DNA of 64,000 bases from assembly GCA_016196035.1 (NCBI GenBank), contig JACPYM010000022.1, forward strand, positions 124,001 to 188,000, written 5' to 3'. The DNA comes from Acidobacteriota bacterium. Lineage in GTDB: Bacteria > Acidobacteriota > Blastocatellia > RBC074. This document shows, piece by piece, positions 1-8,985 of this stretch. Numbering within the stretch: position 1 is the first letter of the stretch; every line of letters starts with the position of its first letter. Under the pieces are notes generated by a model. The model had not been told where the DNA came from. It searched no databases and saw only the letters and a list, made by a program, of their open reading frames with translations. The translations under genes were made by a program, and so were the position numbers.

Positions 1-1
1 G

Positions 2-451
2 CCCGACGGTTCGCTGGTCTTTCTGGAAGTCAACGGGCGGTTCTGGAATTCGCTGCCACTGGCGGTTTACGCGGGCGCGGATTTCCCGGCGTTGCTGGCG
101 CAGTTGGATGCGCGCGGCGATTGCGACCTGTTGCCGCCCGCGCGCGCGGGTGTGCGTTGCCGCTGGCTGTTGGGCGATGTGCGGCACATGCTGGAAGTCT
201 GGCGCGGCGCACCGGCGGGCTTTGCCGGTGAATTCCCCAAACGCGGGCGCACCTTGTTGGATTTTCTGACGCCCGTGCCAGGCACGTATCACGACAATTT
301 CATGTGGCGCGATCCGTGGCCGGAGCTAGGCGATTGGTTGGATTTTGCGTTGCGCAAAGTGCCTGCGCAGCGGCGCAAAACGCGCGCCGCGCAGGCATCC
401 CGGACGAACGGTTTGCCAGCGTCTGCGTTTGGCTCGCAATCTGAAATTTGA
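2..451 (+). CDS. ATP-grasp domain protein, C-terminal part (gene starts before the window)
   Basis: The last 149 codons of a gene running in from the left edge. The visible start reads LEVNGRFWNSLPLA followed by GADFP, which is the metal-binding Glu/Asn strand and following helix of ATP-grasp enzymes of the carbamoyl-phosphate-synthase-like type (E-x-N-x-R). The catalytic core upstream is missing, so substrate and length are unknown. The C-terminal tail (RKTRAAQASRTNG) is basic and looks unstructured. It is the first gene of a plus-strand polysaccharide cluster, where ATP-grasp enzymes often attach amino acids or acyl groups to sugars; that role is inference. It differs from the four ATP-grasp genes at 56.7-64 kb, which end in N-x-F-P-G. 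Confidence 0.75.
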   Translation, partial: PDGSLVFLEVNGRFWNSLPLAVYAGADFPALLAQLDARGDCDLLPPARAGVRCRWLLGDVRHMLEVWRGAPAGFAGEFPKRGRTLLDFLTPVPGTYHDNFMWRDPWPELGDWLDFALRKVPAQRRKTRAAQASRTNGLPASAFGSQSEI

Positions 452-479
452 GATTTGAAATTAGGGTTTGAAAGCAAAG

Positions 480-1274
480 ATGTTCAAAGGCGTCATTCAC
501 ACGCACAGCACCTACTCCGACGGCGAATTCACATTGGCCGAATTGCGTGTGGTCTTGCTGGCCGCCGGTTGCGGCTTTGTCTGCATGAGCGACCACGCCG
601 AAGCCTTTGACGCCGCGAAGCTCAAAGAATACGTGGCCGAATGCGCGGCGCGTTCGGATGAGCGCTTCCAATTCATCGCGGGGCTGGAATTTGAATGCGA
701 GCAGCGCATGCACGTGCTGGGTTATGGCGCGCCCGCGCTGGCGACGACGCAAGACCCGCAAGAAGTCATCCGGCACATCCGGCGGCACCAGGGCCTCGCC
801 GTGATCGCGCATCCGAAAGACGAATTCTTTCCGTGGATCGAATCTTTCACCGAATTACCGGACGGCATCGAGACGTGGAATTCGAAATACGACAGCCGCT
901 ATGCGCCGCGCATCGGCACCTTTCGTTTGCTCGAACGCTTGCAGCAGCGGCAGCCGCAGATACGCGCGTTTTTCGGCGTGGACTTGCACTGGCGGCGGCA
1001 GTATCGCGGGCTGTTCAACGAGGTCGAAGCGGTCAGCAACAGACGCGACGACGTATTGGCGGCCTTTGCGCGCGGGAGCTATCGCGGGGTGAAAGAAGAA
1101 TTGGCGCTGCCGTCAAGCGGCGTGTTGACGGCTGAACAAGTGGCGGCGTTTGAGGCGCGGCACGCCCAATCGGATCGTCTGCGGCAGTGGGTCAAACGCA
1201 TCAAAGGCGTAGTCAAAAGCTCCGGCTTGCAGGTGCCCGCGCCGCTGAAGGCGCAATTGCGCCGGATTTTCTAG
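480..1274 (+). CDS. PHP-domain phosphoesterase-like protein
   Basis: 264 residues. The N-terminus GVIHTHSTYSDGEFT is the first metal-binding motif of the PHP (polymerase and histidinol phosphatase) family (H-x-H-x-x-S-D-G). Further motifs are SDHAEA near residue 36, GLEFEC near residue 62 (metal-binding Glu), IAHPKDE near residue 108 and GVDLHW near residue 162, so all metal-ligand positions appear present. Such proteins hydrolyse phosphoesters in a metal-dependent way; in polysaccharide loci they can be tyrosine or sugar phosphatases. A TTG twelve bases upstream (468) is an alternative start; ATG at 480 was chosen because it lies directly before the conserved strand. The spacer to the preceding gene is only 28 bases, suggesting co-transcription. 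Substrate unknown. Confidence 0.85.
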   Translation: MFKGVIHTHSTYSDGEFTLAELRVVLLAAGCGFVCMSDHAEAFDAAKLKEYVAECAARSDERFQFIAGLEFECEQRMHVLGYGAPALATTQDPQEVIRHIRRHQGLAVIAHPKDEFFPWIESFTELPDGIETWNSKYDSRYAPRIGTFRLLERLQQRQPQIRAFFGVDLHWRRQYRGLFNEVEAVSNRRDDVLAAFARGSYRGVKEELALPSSGVLTAEQVAAFEARHAQSDRLRQWVKRIKGVVKSSGLQVPAPLKAQLRRIF

Positions 1275-1351
1275 TCGCGGATTTCTCCGCAGCAACCATT
1301 GATAACCAACGACAGGCCAAGCGGTAACGGTCTTTTTCCCTGAGTAACTAT

Positions 1352-2158
1352 ATGGCAATGGCATCCCTTTTTGCCGCACTGGACGGTGTAAATTTCCAGG
1401 GTCTCCGCTTAGCGCTGCGTGACCGTGAACGTGCGCGCGTGTATCTATCCCGCAGCGTGCGGCTATTTGACGAGTTGAGCGGACGTGGGTTGACGGGCCG
1501 CGATCCTCTGCGGTTCGTTTATCAGCAAGGTTGGGCGAGTCGCTCACCTGAGACGCGGGTCGTTTTTCCCGCCACGCTGGAAACGGGCGGTGGCACGCAA
1601 CTCAATGAGCAGGTGTATTTGGCGACCATGGCGCAGGTGTTACGCCCGCGCAAGGTGTTTGAAATCGGCACGTATCGCGGCCACACCACCAGTTTGTTCA
1701 TTCTGAACACCCCGGCGGAAACCGAGGTATGGACGCTGGACCTGCCGCCGCAAGTCGCGCTCGGTGACGCGGAGTTAGCCAGCTATCTTGACTCAGACGT
1801 AACGCTGGTGCGCCAACGCGCGCTGGCGCATTACGTGCGCGAGTTGGGTTTGACCGAACGTTGCCAGCAGGTGTTTGGCGATTCGTTGCAATTCGACCCC
1901 GCGCCGCATCGCGGGACGGTGGAGTTGGGGTTTATTGATGGGGCGCATGCGCGGCGCTACGTCGAAAGCGACACGCGCAAGATGGCCGTGATGATGGCTG
2001 AGCGCGGTCTGGTTTTTTGGCACGATTACGGCGGCAAGGGCGATTTCAAACCCTTGACTGATTACCTGGATTCGCTGGCGCGCGAGATCGAAATTTTCCG
2101 CGTGCCAGAGACGTCGCTGGCCTGGGCGGCAGCCAGCGAAGTGCGCAAGCTGGCGTGA
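1352..2158 (+). CDS. Class I SAM-dependent methyltransferase (Methyltransf_24 type)
   Basis: 268 residues. VFEIGTYRGHTTS is the SAM-binding motif I (glycine-rich loop after the first strand), VWTLDLP is the motif II acidic position, and LGFIDGAHARRYVESD with a following VFWHDYGG match the 'FIDGxH..Y...D' and 'HD' signatures of the Methyltransf_24 family found in glycan clusters. The first 70 residues are an alpha-helical extension. The stop codon overlaps the next start as TGATG, so the two products are probably translationally coupled. The likely role is O-methylation of a sugar or of a lipid-linked intermediate in the polysaccharide pathway; the acceptor cannot be read from sequence. Confidence 0.85.
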   Translation: MAMASLFAALDGVNFQGLRLALRDRERARVYLSRSVRLFDELSGRGLTGRDPLRFVYQQGWASRSPETRVVFPATLETGGGTQLNEQVYLATMAQVLRPRKVFEIGTYRGHTTSLFILNTPAETEVWTLDLPPQVALGDAELASYLDSDVTLVRQRALAHYVRELGLTERCQQVFGDSLQFDPAPHRGTVELGFIDGAHARRYVESDTRKMAVMMAERGLVFWHDYGGKGDFKPLTDYLDSLAREIEIFRVPETSLAWAAASEVRKLA

Positions 2159-2994
2159 TGATCGAAATGCAGCTAAGCAATAAACACCGCACCTTTACGT
2201 TGATGTATCACGATGTGGTTGCGGCGGAAGCGCACACCGCCAGCGGGTTCGATTGGCCCGACGCGGCGTTGTACAAGCTAACGCCCGCACAATTCGACGA
2301 ACATCTGGCGGCGCTGGCAGCAGCGACCGGCGCTGCGCCCGCGTTGGTGAGGGGTAACAAAACGGATTTGCCGTCACCTCGACAATGCCCATCCTGGCTG
2401 CTGACTTTTGATGACGGGGGCGTGAGCAGCTACACCGAGATCGCCGGGCGCCTGGAAGCGCGCGGCTGGCGCGGGCATTTTTTCGTCACGACGGGCGTCA
2501 CCGGCACGGCGGCGTTTTTGAGCCCCACACAGATTCGGGAATTACATGCGCGCGGCCACGTGATCGGCTCGCATTCTGAAACGCATCCCTTGCGGATGGC
2601 GCGCTGCGGTTGGGACGAATTGCTGCGCGAGTGGCAGGTGAGCACCGAGGCATTGTCAGCGATCATCGGCGAACCGATCCGCGTGGCCTCAGTGCCCGGC
2701 GGGTGGTATTCACGCGAGGTGGCGCGGGCGGCGGCGGCGGCGGGCATCAAAGTGCTGTTCACCTCGGAGCCGACCGCGCGTTGTCATACCGTGGATGGTT
2801 GCGTGGTCTTGGGGCGGTACGGCATTCAGTCCGGCACGCCGGCGGCAACAGCGGCGGCAATGGCGGCGGGCGCGCGGGCGCCGCGTTGGCGGCAAGCCGC
2901 GTGGTGGCAGGCGAAGAAGGCCGTCAAAACTTTGGGTGGCACGGCGTATTTGAATTTTCGCCGGGCGTGGGCAGCGCGCGCGCTGACACAGTAA
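2158..2994 (+). CDS. Polysaccharide deacetylase (NodB fold)
   Basis: 278 residues. LLTFDDGGVSSY near residue 80 is NodB motif 1 (T-F-D-D, general base Asp plus metal Asp). GSHSETHP near residue 139 is motif 2 (H-S-x-x-H metal ligands). SVPGGWYSR near residue 180 corresponds to motif 3. No signal peptide is visible, so it is probably cytoplasmic or peripheral. Family members remove N- or O-acetyl groups from amino sugars. The ATG at 2158 overlaps the upstream stop by one base; a GTG at 2155 is possible. Neighbours are a methyltransferase and a sugar-nucleotide dehydrogenase, so it is likely to trim a polysaccharide precursor. Confidence 0.9.
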   Translation: MIEMQLSNKHRTFTLMYHDVVAAEAHTASGFDWPDAALYKLTPAQFDEHLAALAAATGAAPALVRGNKTDLPSPRQCPSWLLTFDDGGVSSYTEIAGRLEARGWRGHFFVTTGVTGTAAFLSPTQIRELHARGHVIGSHSETHPLRMARCGWDELLREWQVSTEALSAIIGEPIRVASVPGGWYSREVARAAAAAGIKVLFTSEPTARCHTVDGCVVLGRYGIQSGTPAATAAAMAAGARAPRWRQAAWWQAKKAVKTLGGTAYLNFRRAWAARALTQ

Positions 2995-3006
2995 TCAGGG
3001 AGTTAT

Positions 3007-4320
3007 ATGCGTATCAGTATTTTCGGATTGGGTTATGTGGGCGCAGTCTCAGCCGCGTGTTTTGCCGAGAGCGGCCACGAAGTGATTGGCTGCGACACCA
3101 ATGAACTGAAGGTCAAGATCATCAACGAAGGCCGTTCGCCCGTGGTCGAACCGGGCGTCGAAGACATGATGGCCCAAGGCGTCAAAGAAGGCCGCCTGCG
3201 CGCGACGACGGAAGCCGCCGAGGCCGTGCTGGCGTCGGATGTCTCGCTGGTGTGCGTCGGCACGCCGGGCAATCACAACGGCAGCCTCGATCTCGCCCAC
3301 ATCAAAGGCGTCTGCAAACAGATCGGCTCGGCGCTCGAAACCAAGTCGCGCTATCACGTCGTCGTGATGCGCAGCACGATGCTGCCCGGCACGATTCACG
3401 ATGTCGTGATCCCGACGCTGGAAGTATGTTCTGGCAAGAAAGCCGGACGCGATTTCGGCGTGGCGATCAATCCCGAATTTTTGCGCGAAGGCACTTCGAT
3501 TTACGATTTCTATCATCCGCCTTTCACGCTGGTAGGCGCGGACGATGAAGAAGCCGCCTTCCTGGTGCGCAAGCTTTACGCGCACATTCAAGCGCCGGTG
3601 CTGAGCGTCAAGGTCAAAGAAGCCGAGATGGTCAAATACGCCTGCAACAGCTTCCACGCGTTGAAAGTCACCTTCGCCAACGAAATCGGCAACATCTGCA
3701 AAGCGCTCGGCGTGGACAGCCACAAAGTAATGGACGTGTTTTGTCAGGACACCAAACTGAACCTGTCGGCCTATTACATGAAACCCGGCTTCGCATTCGG
3801 CGGTTCGTGTTTGCCCAAAGATGTGCGCGCGCTGACTTACAAAGCACGCTCGCTGGATGTCGAGACGCCGATGTTGAATTCGCTGATGCTCAGTAATCGG
3901 CTACAGGTCGAGCGCGTCGCCGATATGATCGCGCAAACCGGTAAGAAGCAGGTCGGTTTGCTCGGCTTGAGCTTCAAAGCGGGCACCGACGATCTGCGCG
4001 AAAGCCCGTTGGTGGCGTTGATCGAAATGCTGATCGGCAAAGGCTATCGGCTTTCGATCTATGACAAAGAAGTCGAATTGGCGCGCCTCTTCGGCGCGAA
4101 CCGCGAATACATCGAGCGCGAAATTCCGCACATCGCCTCGCTGATGCGCGAGGATATTCATCAAGTGATCGAAGGTTCCGAAGTCATCGTGATCGGCAAG
4201 AAATCGGAAGAGTATCGCGCCGTGCACGATTACCTGAACAACGGTCGTGTCGTGATTGATCTCGTCCGCCTGGTCGAAGGCGGCGAACAATCAAAATCGT
4301 ATCAGGGGATTTGCTGGTAG
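3007..4320 (+). CDS. Nucleotide-sugar 6-dehydrogenase, GDP-mannose dehydrogenase (AlgD)-like
   Basis: 437 residues, normal for the UDP-glucose/GDP-mannose dehydrogenase family. ISIFGLGYVGAVSAACFA is the NAD-binding Rossmann loop; PVVEPGVEDM and the later LRESPLV segment are typical of AlgD/Ugd. GSCLPKDVRAL near residue 262 holds the catalytic Cys (GG-S-C-x-P-K). NPEFLREG near residue 156 is the conserved substrate-handling motif. It oxidises the C6 alcohol of an activated sugar to a uronic acid with 2 NAD+. AlgD rather than UDP-glucose specificity is suggested by the PVVEPG region but not certain. A GGGAG sits nine bases before the ATG. It supplies uronic acid for the surrounding polysaccharide pathway. 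Confidence 0.9.
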   Translation: MRISIFGLGYVGAVSAACFAESGHEVIGCDTNELKVKIINEGRSPVVEPGVEDMMAQGVKEGRLRATTEAAEAVLASDVSLVCVGTPGNHNGSLDLAHIKGVCKQIGSALETKSRYHVVVMRSTMLPGTIHDVVIPTLEVCSGKKAGRDFGVAINPEFLREGTSIYDFYHPPFTLVGADDEEAAFLVRKLYAHIQAPVLSVKVKEAEMVKYACNSFHALKVTFANEIGNICKALGVDSHKVMDVFCQDTKLNLSAYYMKPGFAFGGSCLPKDVRALTYKARSLDVETPMLNSLMLSNRLQVERVADMIAQTGKKQVGLLGLSFKAGTDDLRESPLVALIEMLIGKGYRLSIYDKEVELARLFGANREYIEREIPHIASLMREDIHQVIEGSEVIVIGKKSEEYRAVHDYLNNGRVVIDLVRLVEGGEQSKSYQGICW

Positions 4321-4378
4321 CCCCTAACAGCAAGTCTCTTCATTTCAAACACTCCCCCCCAACAGAAAGGGAGTGCAG

Positions 4379-6430
4379 ATGCAGTCTTCATCCTCACCCG
4401 CAAGCGGGGTCCTTGCGGCGGTTTTGTTCTTTGTCATTTTAGGTTTGGTGAGCTTTTCAAGCGGGCCAGCTTCGGGCCTGTGGCCGGTGGCCAGCGCGCA
4501 AACCAATTACGGCGTGCTCGACACCGGGCAAGTGAAACTGCCGGACAATTACACCGGCTTCACACCGCCCGCCTTAGGCGCGACTTTCACCGACAGCGCC
4601 TATGGCACAACGATTCGGCGCGTGAGCAACGGGCTGAGTCAGTTCATTGACGCCGTGCATCACGAATACGCGACGATTTCTCCGTTCAACCGCGACAACA
4701 CGCGCTTGCTGCTGGTGAAAGGGGGCGATTATTACGTCGCCGATCTGAGCGGCAACGTGATTATCAGCCCGACTGATCTGGCGCTGGGCCGCTTGCCCGA
4801 ACCGCGTTGGAGCACGACGGATGCGAGCATCTTTTACTTTCATCAGGGCAATCAACTCTTCCGCTACGATTTGCGCACCCGGCAAAAAACGCCGCTACGC
4901 ACCTTTGCGCAATTCGATTCGATTGGCTTCGGCGTGAATGACGGCGAGCTTTCGGCGGATGGCGATGCCCTGCTGATCATTGGTTACAAAAGCGGGCAAT
5001 CCGTGCTTAGCGTTTATCGTTTGAGCACTGACGCACTCAGCGCCACGCTGGATGTCGGCGCGCAAGGCGGCATCGTCTTTTCGGATTTCACGCCCAGCGG
5101 CAACGTCGTGGTGCGCTGGGGCGGACAGGGCGCGGGCCGTTACAAAGGCTTCGAGTTGTTCGACCCGAACATGAATTTCCAGCGCCAGCTATACGGCTAC
5201 AACGCGCGCGCCGATTTGGGCCGCGATGTGAATGGCGATGAAATCATGGTCTTCACTGCCGAAAACGATCCGCAACCCGCGGCGGGTTGCGAAACCAGCG
5301 GCATTCAGAAGCTGCGCTTGGCGGATGGGCAAAAGACTTGTTTGCTGCCGCTGTTTTACAACTTGGATGCCAGCATCAGCGTGAACAATTCCGGCGGCCA
5401 TCCGTGGGCCTTGATTACCACCACCGATGCCAGCGGCACCGCCAAACCCAACGACACGCTGCCCGGCAATTGGCAAAGCTTGTGGAAGGCGCGCTACAAC
5501 GAAGTGTTGCTGGTCAAGCTGGACGGTTCGGAGCGCCGCCGCCTGGCGCATCACCGCAGCCGCGACCGCGAGGATTATTACTGGACGCCGCGCGCCAGCC
5601 TCAGTCGCGACGGACGCTATGCGCTCTTTGATAGCAATTTCGGGACGTATCCACTCCCGTTTTACGCCGATGCGTTTCTGCTCCCGCTCAATCCGGGCAG
5701 CAACGTCAGCGCGCTGGCAAGCGTTTCGGCGGCGAGTTTTAGTAACGCCGCATTTGCGCCGGAGACGATCATTGCCGCGTTCGGCACGAATCTAGCGACG
5801 GGCCGACAAGCAGCGACAACGCAACCCTTGCCGACGACGCTGCTAAGCACCACCGTCAGCGTGCGCGATGCGGCGGGAACCACGCGCAATGCGCCATTGT
5901 TTTTTGTTTCGTCGGGTCAGGTGAATTTCATCGTGCCCGCCGGAACGGCGGCAGGTAGCGCGACCATCACCGTTACCAGTGGCGATGGCAGTCAAGCTGC
6001 CGGAACGGTGCAGATCGAACGCGTGGCGCCGGGTCTTTTCACCGCCAATGCCAACGGACAAGGCGTCCCGGCGGCAGTGGCGCTGCGCATTCGCAACAGC
6101 GCGCAGAGCTATGAGTCGGTGGCGCGGCTCGACGCCGGCACGAATCGTCTCGTGACCAGTCCGATTGATCTGGGGCCGGCCAGCGATCAGGTTTACCTGA
6201 TTCTGTACGCCACGGGCGTGCGCAATCGTACTGGATTGACGGCGGTCAATGTAAAAGTCGGCGGCGTGGAGGCGCCGGTCAACTTCGCCCAGGCGCAAGG
6301 CAGTCTGGCTGGTTTGGATCAGATCAACGCGTTGATCCCACGTTCGTTGATCGGCAGGAATGCCGATTTGGATGTGGTGCTGACCGTGGACGGCAAGACG
6401 GCGAACACGGTGCGCGTGAACATACGCTGA
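4379..6430 (+). CDS. Secreted TolB/WD40-like beta-propeller protein with C-terminal TIGR03437 domain
   Basis: 683 residues. The N-terminus has a long hydrophobic segment (VLAAVLFFVILGLVSF) that acts as signal peptide or anchor. Residues about 40-440 contain repeats of the PD40/TolB type (TISPFNRDN, RWSTTDASIFYF, ELSADGDALLI, SLSRDGRYALFDS). The last 230 residues are the Acidobacteriota-typical TIGR03437 domain (AFGTNLATG, FFVSSGQVNFIVP, GLFTANANGQGVPAA, GSLAGLDQINALIP). The function of that domain is unknown; it is found on extracellular proteins. ATG at 4379 follows AAAGGGAG at good spacing, so the GTG at 4373 is less likely. A strong hairpin follows the stop (6455-6497). Confidence 0.85.
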   Translation: MQSSSSPASGVLAAVLFFVILGLVSFSSGPASGLWPVASAQTNYGVLDTGQVKLPDNYTGFTPPALGATFTDSAYGTTIRRVSNGLSQFIDAVHHEYATISPFNRDNTRLLLVKGGDYYVADLSGNVIISPTDLALGRLPEPRWSTTDASIFYFHQGNQLFRYDLRTRQKTPLRTFAQFDSIGFGVNDGELSADGDALLIIGYKSGQSVLSVYRLSTDALSATLDVGAQGGIVFSDFTPSGNVVVRWGGQGAGRYKGFELFDPNMNFQRQLYGYNARADLGRDVNGDEIMVFTAENDPQPAAGCETSGIQKLRLADGQKTCLLPLFYNLDASISVNNSGGHPWALITTTDASGTAKPNDTLPGNWQSLWKARYNEVLLVKLDGSERRRLAHHRSRDREDYYWTPRASLSRDGRYALFDSNFGTYPLPFYADAFLLPLNPGSNVSALASVSAASFSNAAFAPETIIAAFGTNLATGRQAATTQPLPTTLLSTTVSVRDAAGTTRNAPLFFVSSGQVNFIVPAGTAAGSATITVTSGDGSQAAGTVQIERVAPGLFTANANGQGVPAAVALRIRNSAQSYESVARLDAGTNRLVTSPIDLGPASDQVYLILYATGVRNRTGLTAVNVKVGGVEAPVNFAQAQGSLAGLDQINALIPRSLIGRNADLDVVLTVDGKTANTVRVNIR

Positions 6431-6454
6431 CGACAGCGCGCTCGCAGGTGCCAG

Positions 6455-6497
6455 GCACTTTGGCGCGCGGCTTCGGGCGGTGCGCCAAAGTGCTTTT
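6455..6497 (+). terminator. Probable intrinsic terminator
   Basis: Perfect 12-bp stem: GCACTTTGGCGC (6455-6466) and GCGCCAAAGTGC (6482-6493), followed by TTTT. It lies 25 bases after the TIGR03437 gene and ends 22 bases before the next start, so it may separate or attenuate the two halves of the polysaccharide cluster. Confidence 0.7.
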
Positions 6498-6518
6498 GTG
6501 CATGTGAGCGACAACCCA

Positions 6519-7739
6519 ATGAACAGAAATTTCGAGCAAACCTGGTCCAACAAAATCAAATGGTCGCTGCCCTGGCTGGTGCGCTATCCATTCTGGCGGC
6601 TGGGCGAACGCCTGCGGCGGCTGACAGATGGCAACGAACTGCACCATTTGATTTTCATCGTCTCCAACCATTACGAACCCGGCTGGTGCCCGCAACGTGG
6701 GCAACTAGACACGCTGCCCAATCAAATCAAGAAGGTCGAAAGCTGGTGCCGCGAGGCCAAGCTCACCGGCGATGCCGTGCGCGACAGCGATAGCGCGGCC
6801 TTTCAGCATACGAACTATTACCCTGGCGAACAGTACCACCGCGACATCCTCGATCAACTGGCCGAATTGCAAGCGGGCGGTTATGGCGAAGTCGAAATCC
6901 ATTGGCACCACGGCGTCAATGCGCCCGACAATTCGGCCAACTTTCGCGCCGGAATCACCGAGTTCCGCGATGTGCTGGCCGAGCGCCATCGCTGTTTGGG
7001 TAGGTTTCCTGATGACCCGCAACCCAAGTACAGCTTCGTTCACGGCAACTTTGCGCTGGCCAATTCGCGCGGCGGCTTTGCCTGCGGCGTAGACGACGAG
7101 ATGCAGATTTTGCGCGACACCGGTTGTGTTTCCGATTTGACGCTGCCCTCGTTCCCCTGGAGTTCGCAGGTTGCGCAGATCAACGACATTTACGAATGCG
7201 GTCATCCGCTCGACCAACCCATCCCGCATCGTTCGGGGCCACACACGCAAACCGGGCGGCAGCCTTCTTTTCCGGTCTTGCTAGCCGGCCCGCTGGTGTT
7301 CGATTGGAAGCGGCGCAAACGAGGCATCCCCGTGCCACGCGTCGAAGACGGCGTGCTGACCGCCAATTGCACGTTCAATCGCACGCGCTTCGAGTTGTGG
7401 CGCAACGCGAACATCGCGGTCAAAGGACGGCCCGAATGGGTGTTCGTCAAATTGTATTGCCACGGTTTTTTCCCCGGCGACCAGGAGGCGACCGTCGGCG
7501 CAACGGCGCGGCGTTTCTGGACAGAGATGCTGGAACTGAGCGAGCGCACCGGACAATTCAAGCTGCACTTCGCGTCAGCGCGTGAGGCGCTCAACATCGT
7601 GCTGGCGGCAACGGATGGCCACAGCGGCAATCCGGGGCAATACCGCAATTACCGCTTGCGGCAGATCATGGAATTGGAAGCGCAACAGCGGCCTGCGGCT
7701 ATGACGTTGACAGCGGCGCGCGCGCAATCGGCAGCATAG
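6519..7739 (+). CDS. Uncharacterised protein of polysaccharide clusters, deacetylase-like motifs
   Basis: 406 residues; not assignable to a named family with certainty. Several His/Asp-rich motifs look like a metal site: SNHYEPGWCP near residue 48, EIHWHHGVNAPDN near residue 128, FVHGNFALANSRGG near residue 175 with CGVDDEMQILRDTG just after, and VKLYCHGFFPGDQE near residue 310. Their order (early H/E, HGN in the middle, a late C-H-G) recalls NodB-type polysaccharide deacetylases or related TIM-barrel hydrolases, but the T-F-D-D motif is absent. No signal peptide is visible. It sits between a secreted propeller protein and two FemAB/CelD-type acyltransferases, consistent with polysaccharide modification. 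Start ATG 6519 was chosen; an upstream non-ATG start (6480) would run through the terminator hairpin. Confidence 0.75.
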   Translation: MNRNFEQTWSNKIKWSLPWLVRYPFWRLGERLRRLTDGNELHHLIFIVSNHYEPGWCPQRGQLDTLPNQIKKVESWCREAKLTGDAVRDSDSAAFQHTNYYPGEQYHRDILDQLAELQAGGYGEVEIHWHHGVNAPDNSANFRAGITEFRDVLAERHRCLGRFPDDPQPKYSFVHGNFALANSRGGFACGVDDEMQILRDTGCVSDLTLPSFPWSSQVAQINDIYECGHPLDQPIPHRSGPHTQTGRQPSFPVLLAGPLVFDWKRRKRGIPVPRVEDGVLTANCTFNRTRFELWRNANIAVKGRPEWVFVKLYCHGFFPGDQEATVGATARRFWTEMLELSERTGQFKLHFASAREALNIVLAATDGHSGNPGQYRNYRLRQIMELEAQQRPAAMTLTAARAQSAA

Positions 7740-7761
7740 GTTTTGATCGCAAGAGGCATTG

Positions 7762-8970
7762 ATGCAAAGCAGTCTGGCATTGGCTGAACCCATCCTTCAC
7801 ACGCACTTCAAGCTCGCTTCGGCGGCGGCGTTGCAGGTGCAAGTGCACCACGACGACGCGGCGCTAGATGCGTTGTGTGAAGACTGGGAAGAGTTGATCG
7901 AGCATTGCGCGCAAAGCAGCTTCTTCCTAACTTGGTCGTGGGTGCGGCTGTGGTGGCAAACCTATGCGCCGCCCCAAAGCAAGCTGTATTTGCTCACCTG
8001 CCGTGACAGCGAGAATCGTTTGATCGGGTTGGCGCCGTTTTACTGGCAACAACGCCGCTTCTGCGGCGTGCCGCATCTGCGCGATTTGAATTTTCTGGGC
8101 ACGGGCGCGGGCCTCAAAACCAGCGAACATCTCGACCTCTTGGCGCGCCGCGGCTGTGAACGCCTGTTCGCCGAAACGTGCGCAGCCTTTCTGTTGCAGC
8201 GCCGCGATTGGGATCGGCTGTGGCTCTGGAATATCCCAGAGCAATCGAAAACGCTCTCGCATTTGCAACCAGCCTTCGGTCAAGCCGCGCGCGTCGGCGT
8301 TTGCGATCATCCGCATCATCTTGATGTCAGCGCCGATTGGGAAACCACGCAACAAAACTGGACGCGCAAATTCGGCAGCAACAACGACCGCTGTGCGCGC
8401 AATTTGCAAAAGCAATTCGCCACCGAGTTTCGCCGTGTCGAGACGGAAAGCGAGTTGGAAACTGGGCTGGATGATTTCGTGCGGCTGCATCAGATGCGCT
8501 GGCAAGCCAAAGGCGCAAGCGGCTCGTTCGCTTATCCCAGGTTTGAGAGCTTTTTGCGCGCGGCCATGCGGCAGGCCTTGCGCGAAAACCGGCTGGCGTT
8601 CTGGACGTATAAATTCGATGGCAAGTGTGTCGCCACCTTAGTCGCCTTTCTGCACAACGGCGTCGCGCATTACTTCCAGGGCGGCTTTGATATGGAATAC
8701 GCCCGGCACAGCCTGGGCAGCGTGATGCTCACGCATTGCATTCGGGATTGCGTCACAGACCCGCACCTTCGTGAATTCGATTTCATGGGCGGCGGTGCGG
8801 CCTACAAAGATTCCTGGACGAAGACGACGCGCGCGGCCTTTGAATTGGAAGTCTTCCGCCCGACCTTAGGCACGTTGCTCTATACGACCGGCATGAAAAC
8901 CCGCAAGCTGTTGTCACGCGCGCGCCGCGCCGTGCGGGCGCGTTTGCAGCAAAGCAAACCGACAAGTTGA
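7762..8970 (+). CDS. GNAT-fold acyltransferase of the CelD/BcsL family (first copy)
   Basis: 402 residues. WEELIEHCAQSSFFLTWSWVRLWW near residues 38-60 is the N-terminal signature of the CelD/BcsL (Acetyltransf_6) family. LYLLTCRDSENRLIGLAPFYW follows, and the second GNAT half has WTYKFDGKCVATLVAFLHN, YFQGGFDMEY and SLGSVMLTHCIRDC (acceptor/CoA helix). The fold is a double GNAT related to FemAB. Members probably transfer acyl groups to polysaccharides or cell-wall glycans; the donor is not readable here. The start is the ATG of a TTG-ATG pair. It is followed after 15 bases by a second, diverged member of the family. Confidence 0.8.
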   Translation: MQSSLALAEPILHTHFKLASAAALQVQVHHDDAALDALCEDWEELIEHCAQSSFFLTWSWVRLWWQTYAPPQSKLYLLTCRDSENRLIGLAPFYWQQRRFCGVPHLRDLNFLGTGAGLKTSEHLDLLARRGCERLFAETCAAFLLQRRDWDRLWLWNIPEQSKTLSHLQPAFGQAARVGVCDHPHHLDVSADWETTQQNWTRKFGSNNDRCARNLQKQFATEFRRVETESELETGLDDFVRLHQMRWQAKGASGSFAYPRFESFLRAAMRQALRENRLAFWTYKFDGKCVATLVAFLHNGVAHYFQGGFDMEYARHSLGSVMLTHCIRDCVTDPHLREFDFMGGGAAYKDSWTKTTRAAFELEVFRPTLGTLLYTTGMKTRKLLSRARRAVRARLQQSKPTS

Positions 8971-8985
8971 GCGCATTGAAAACCC

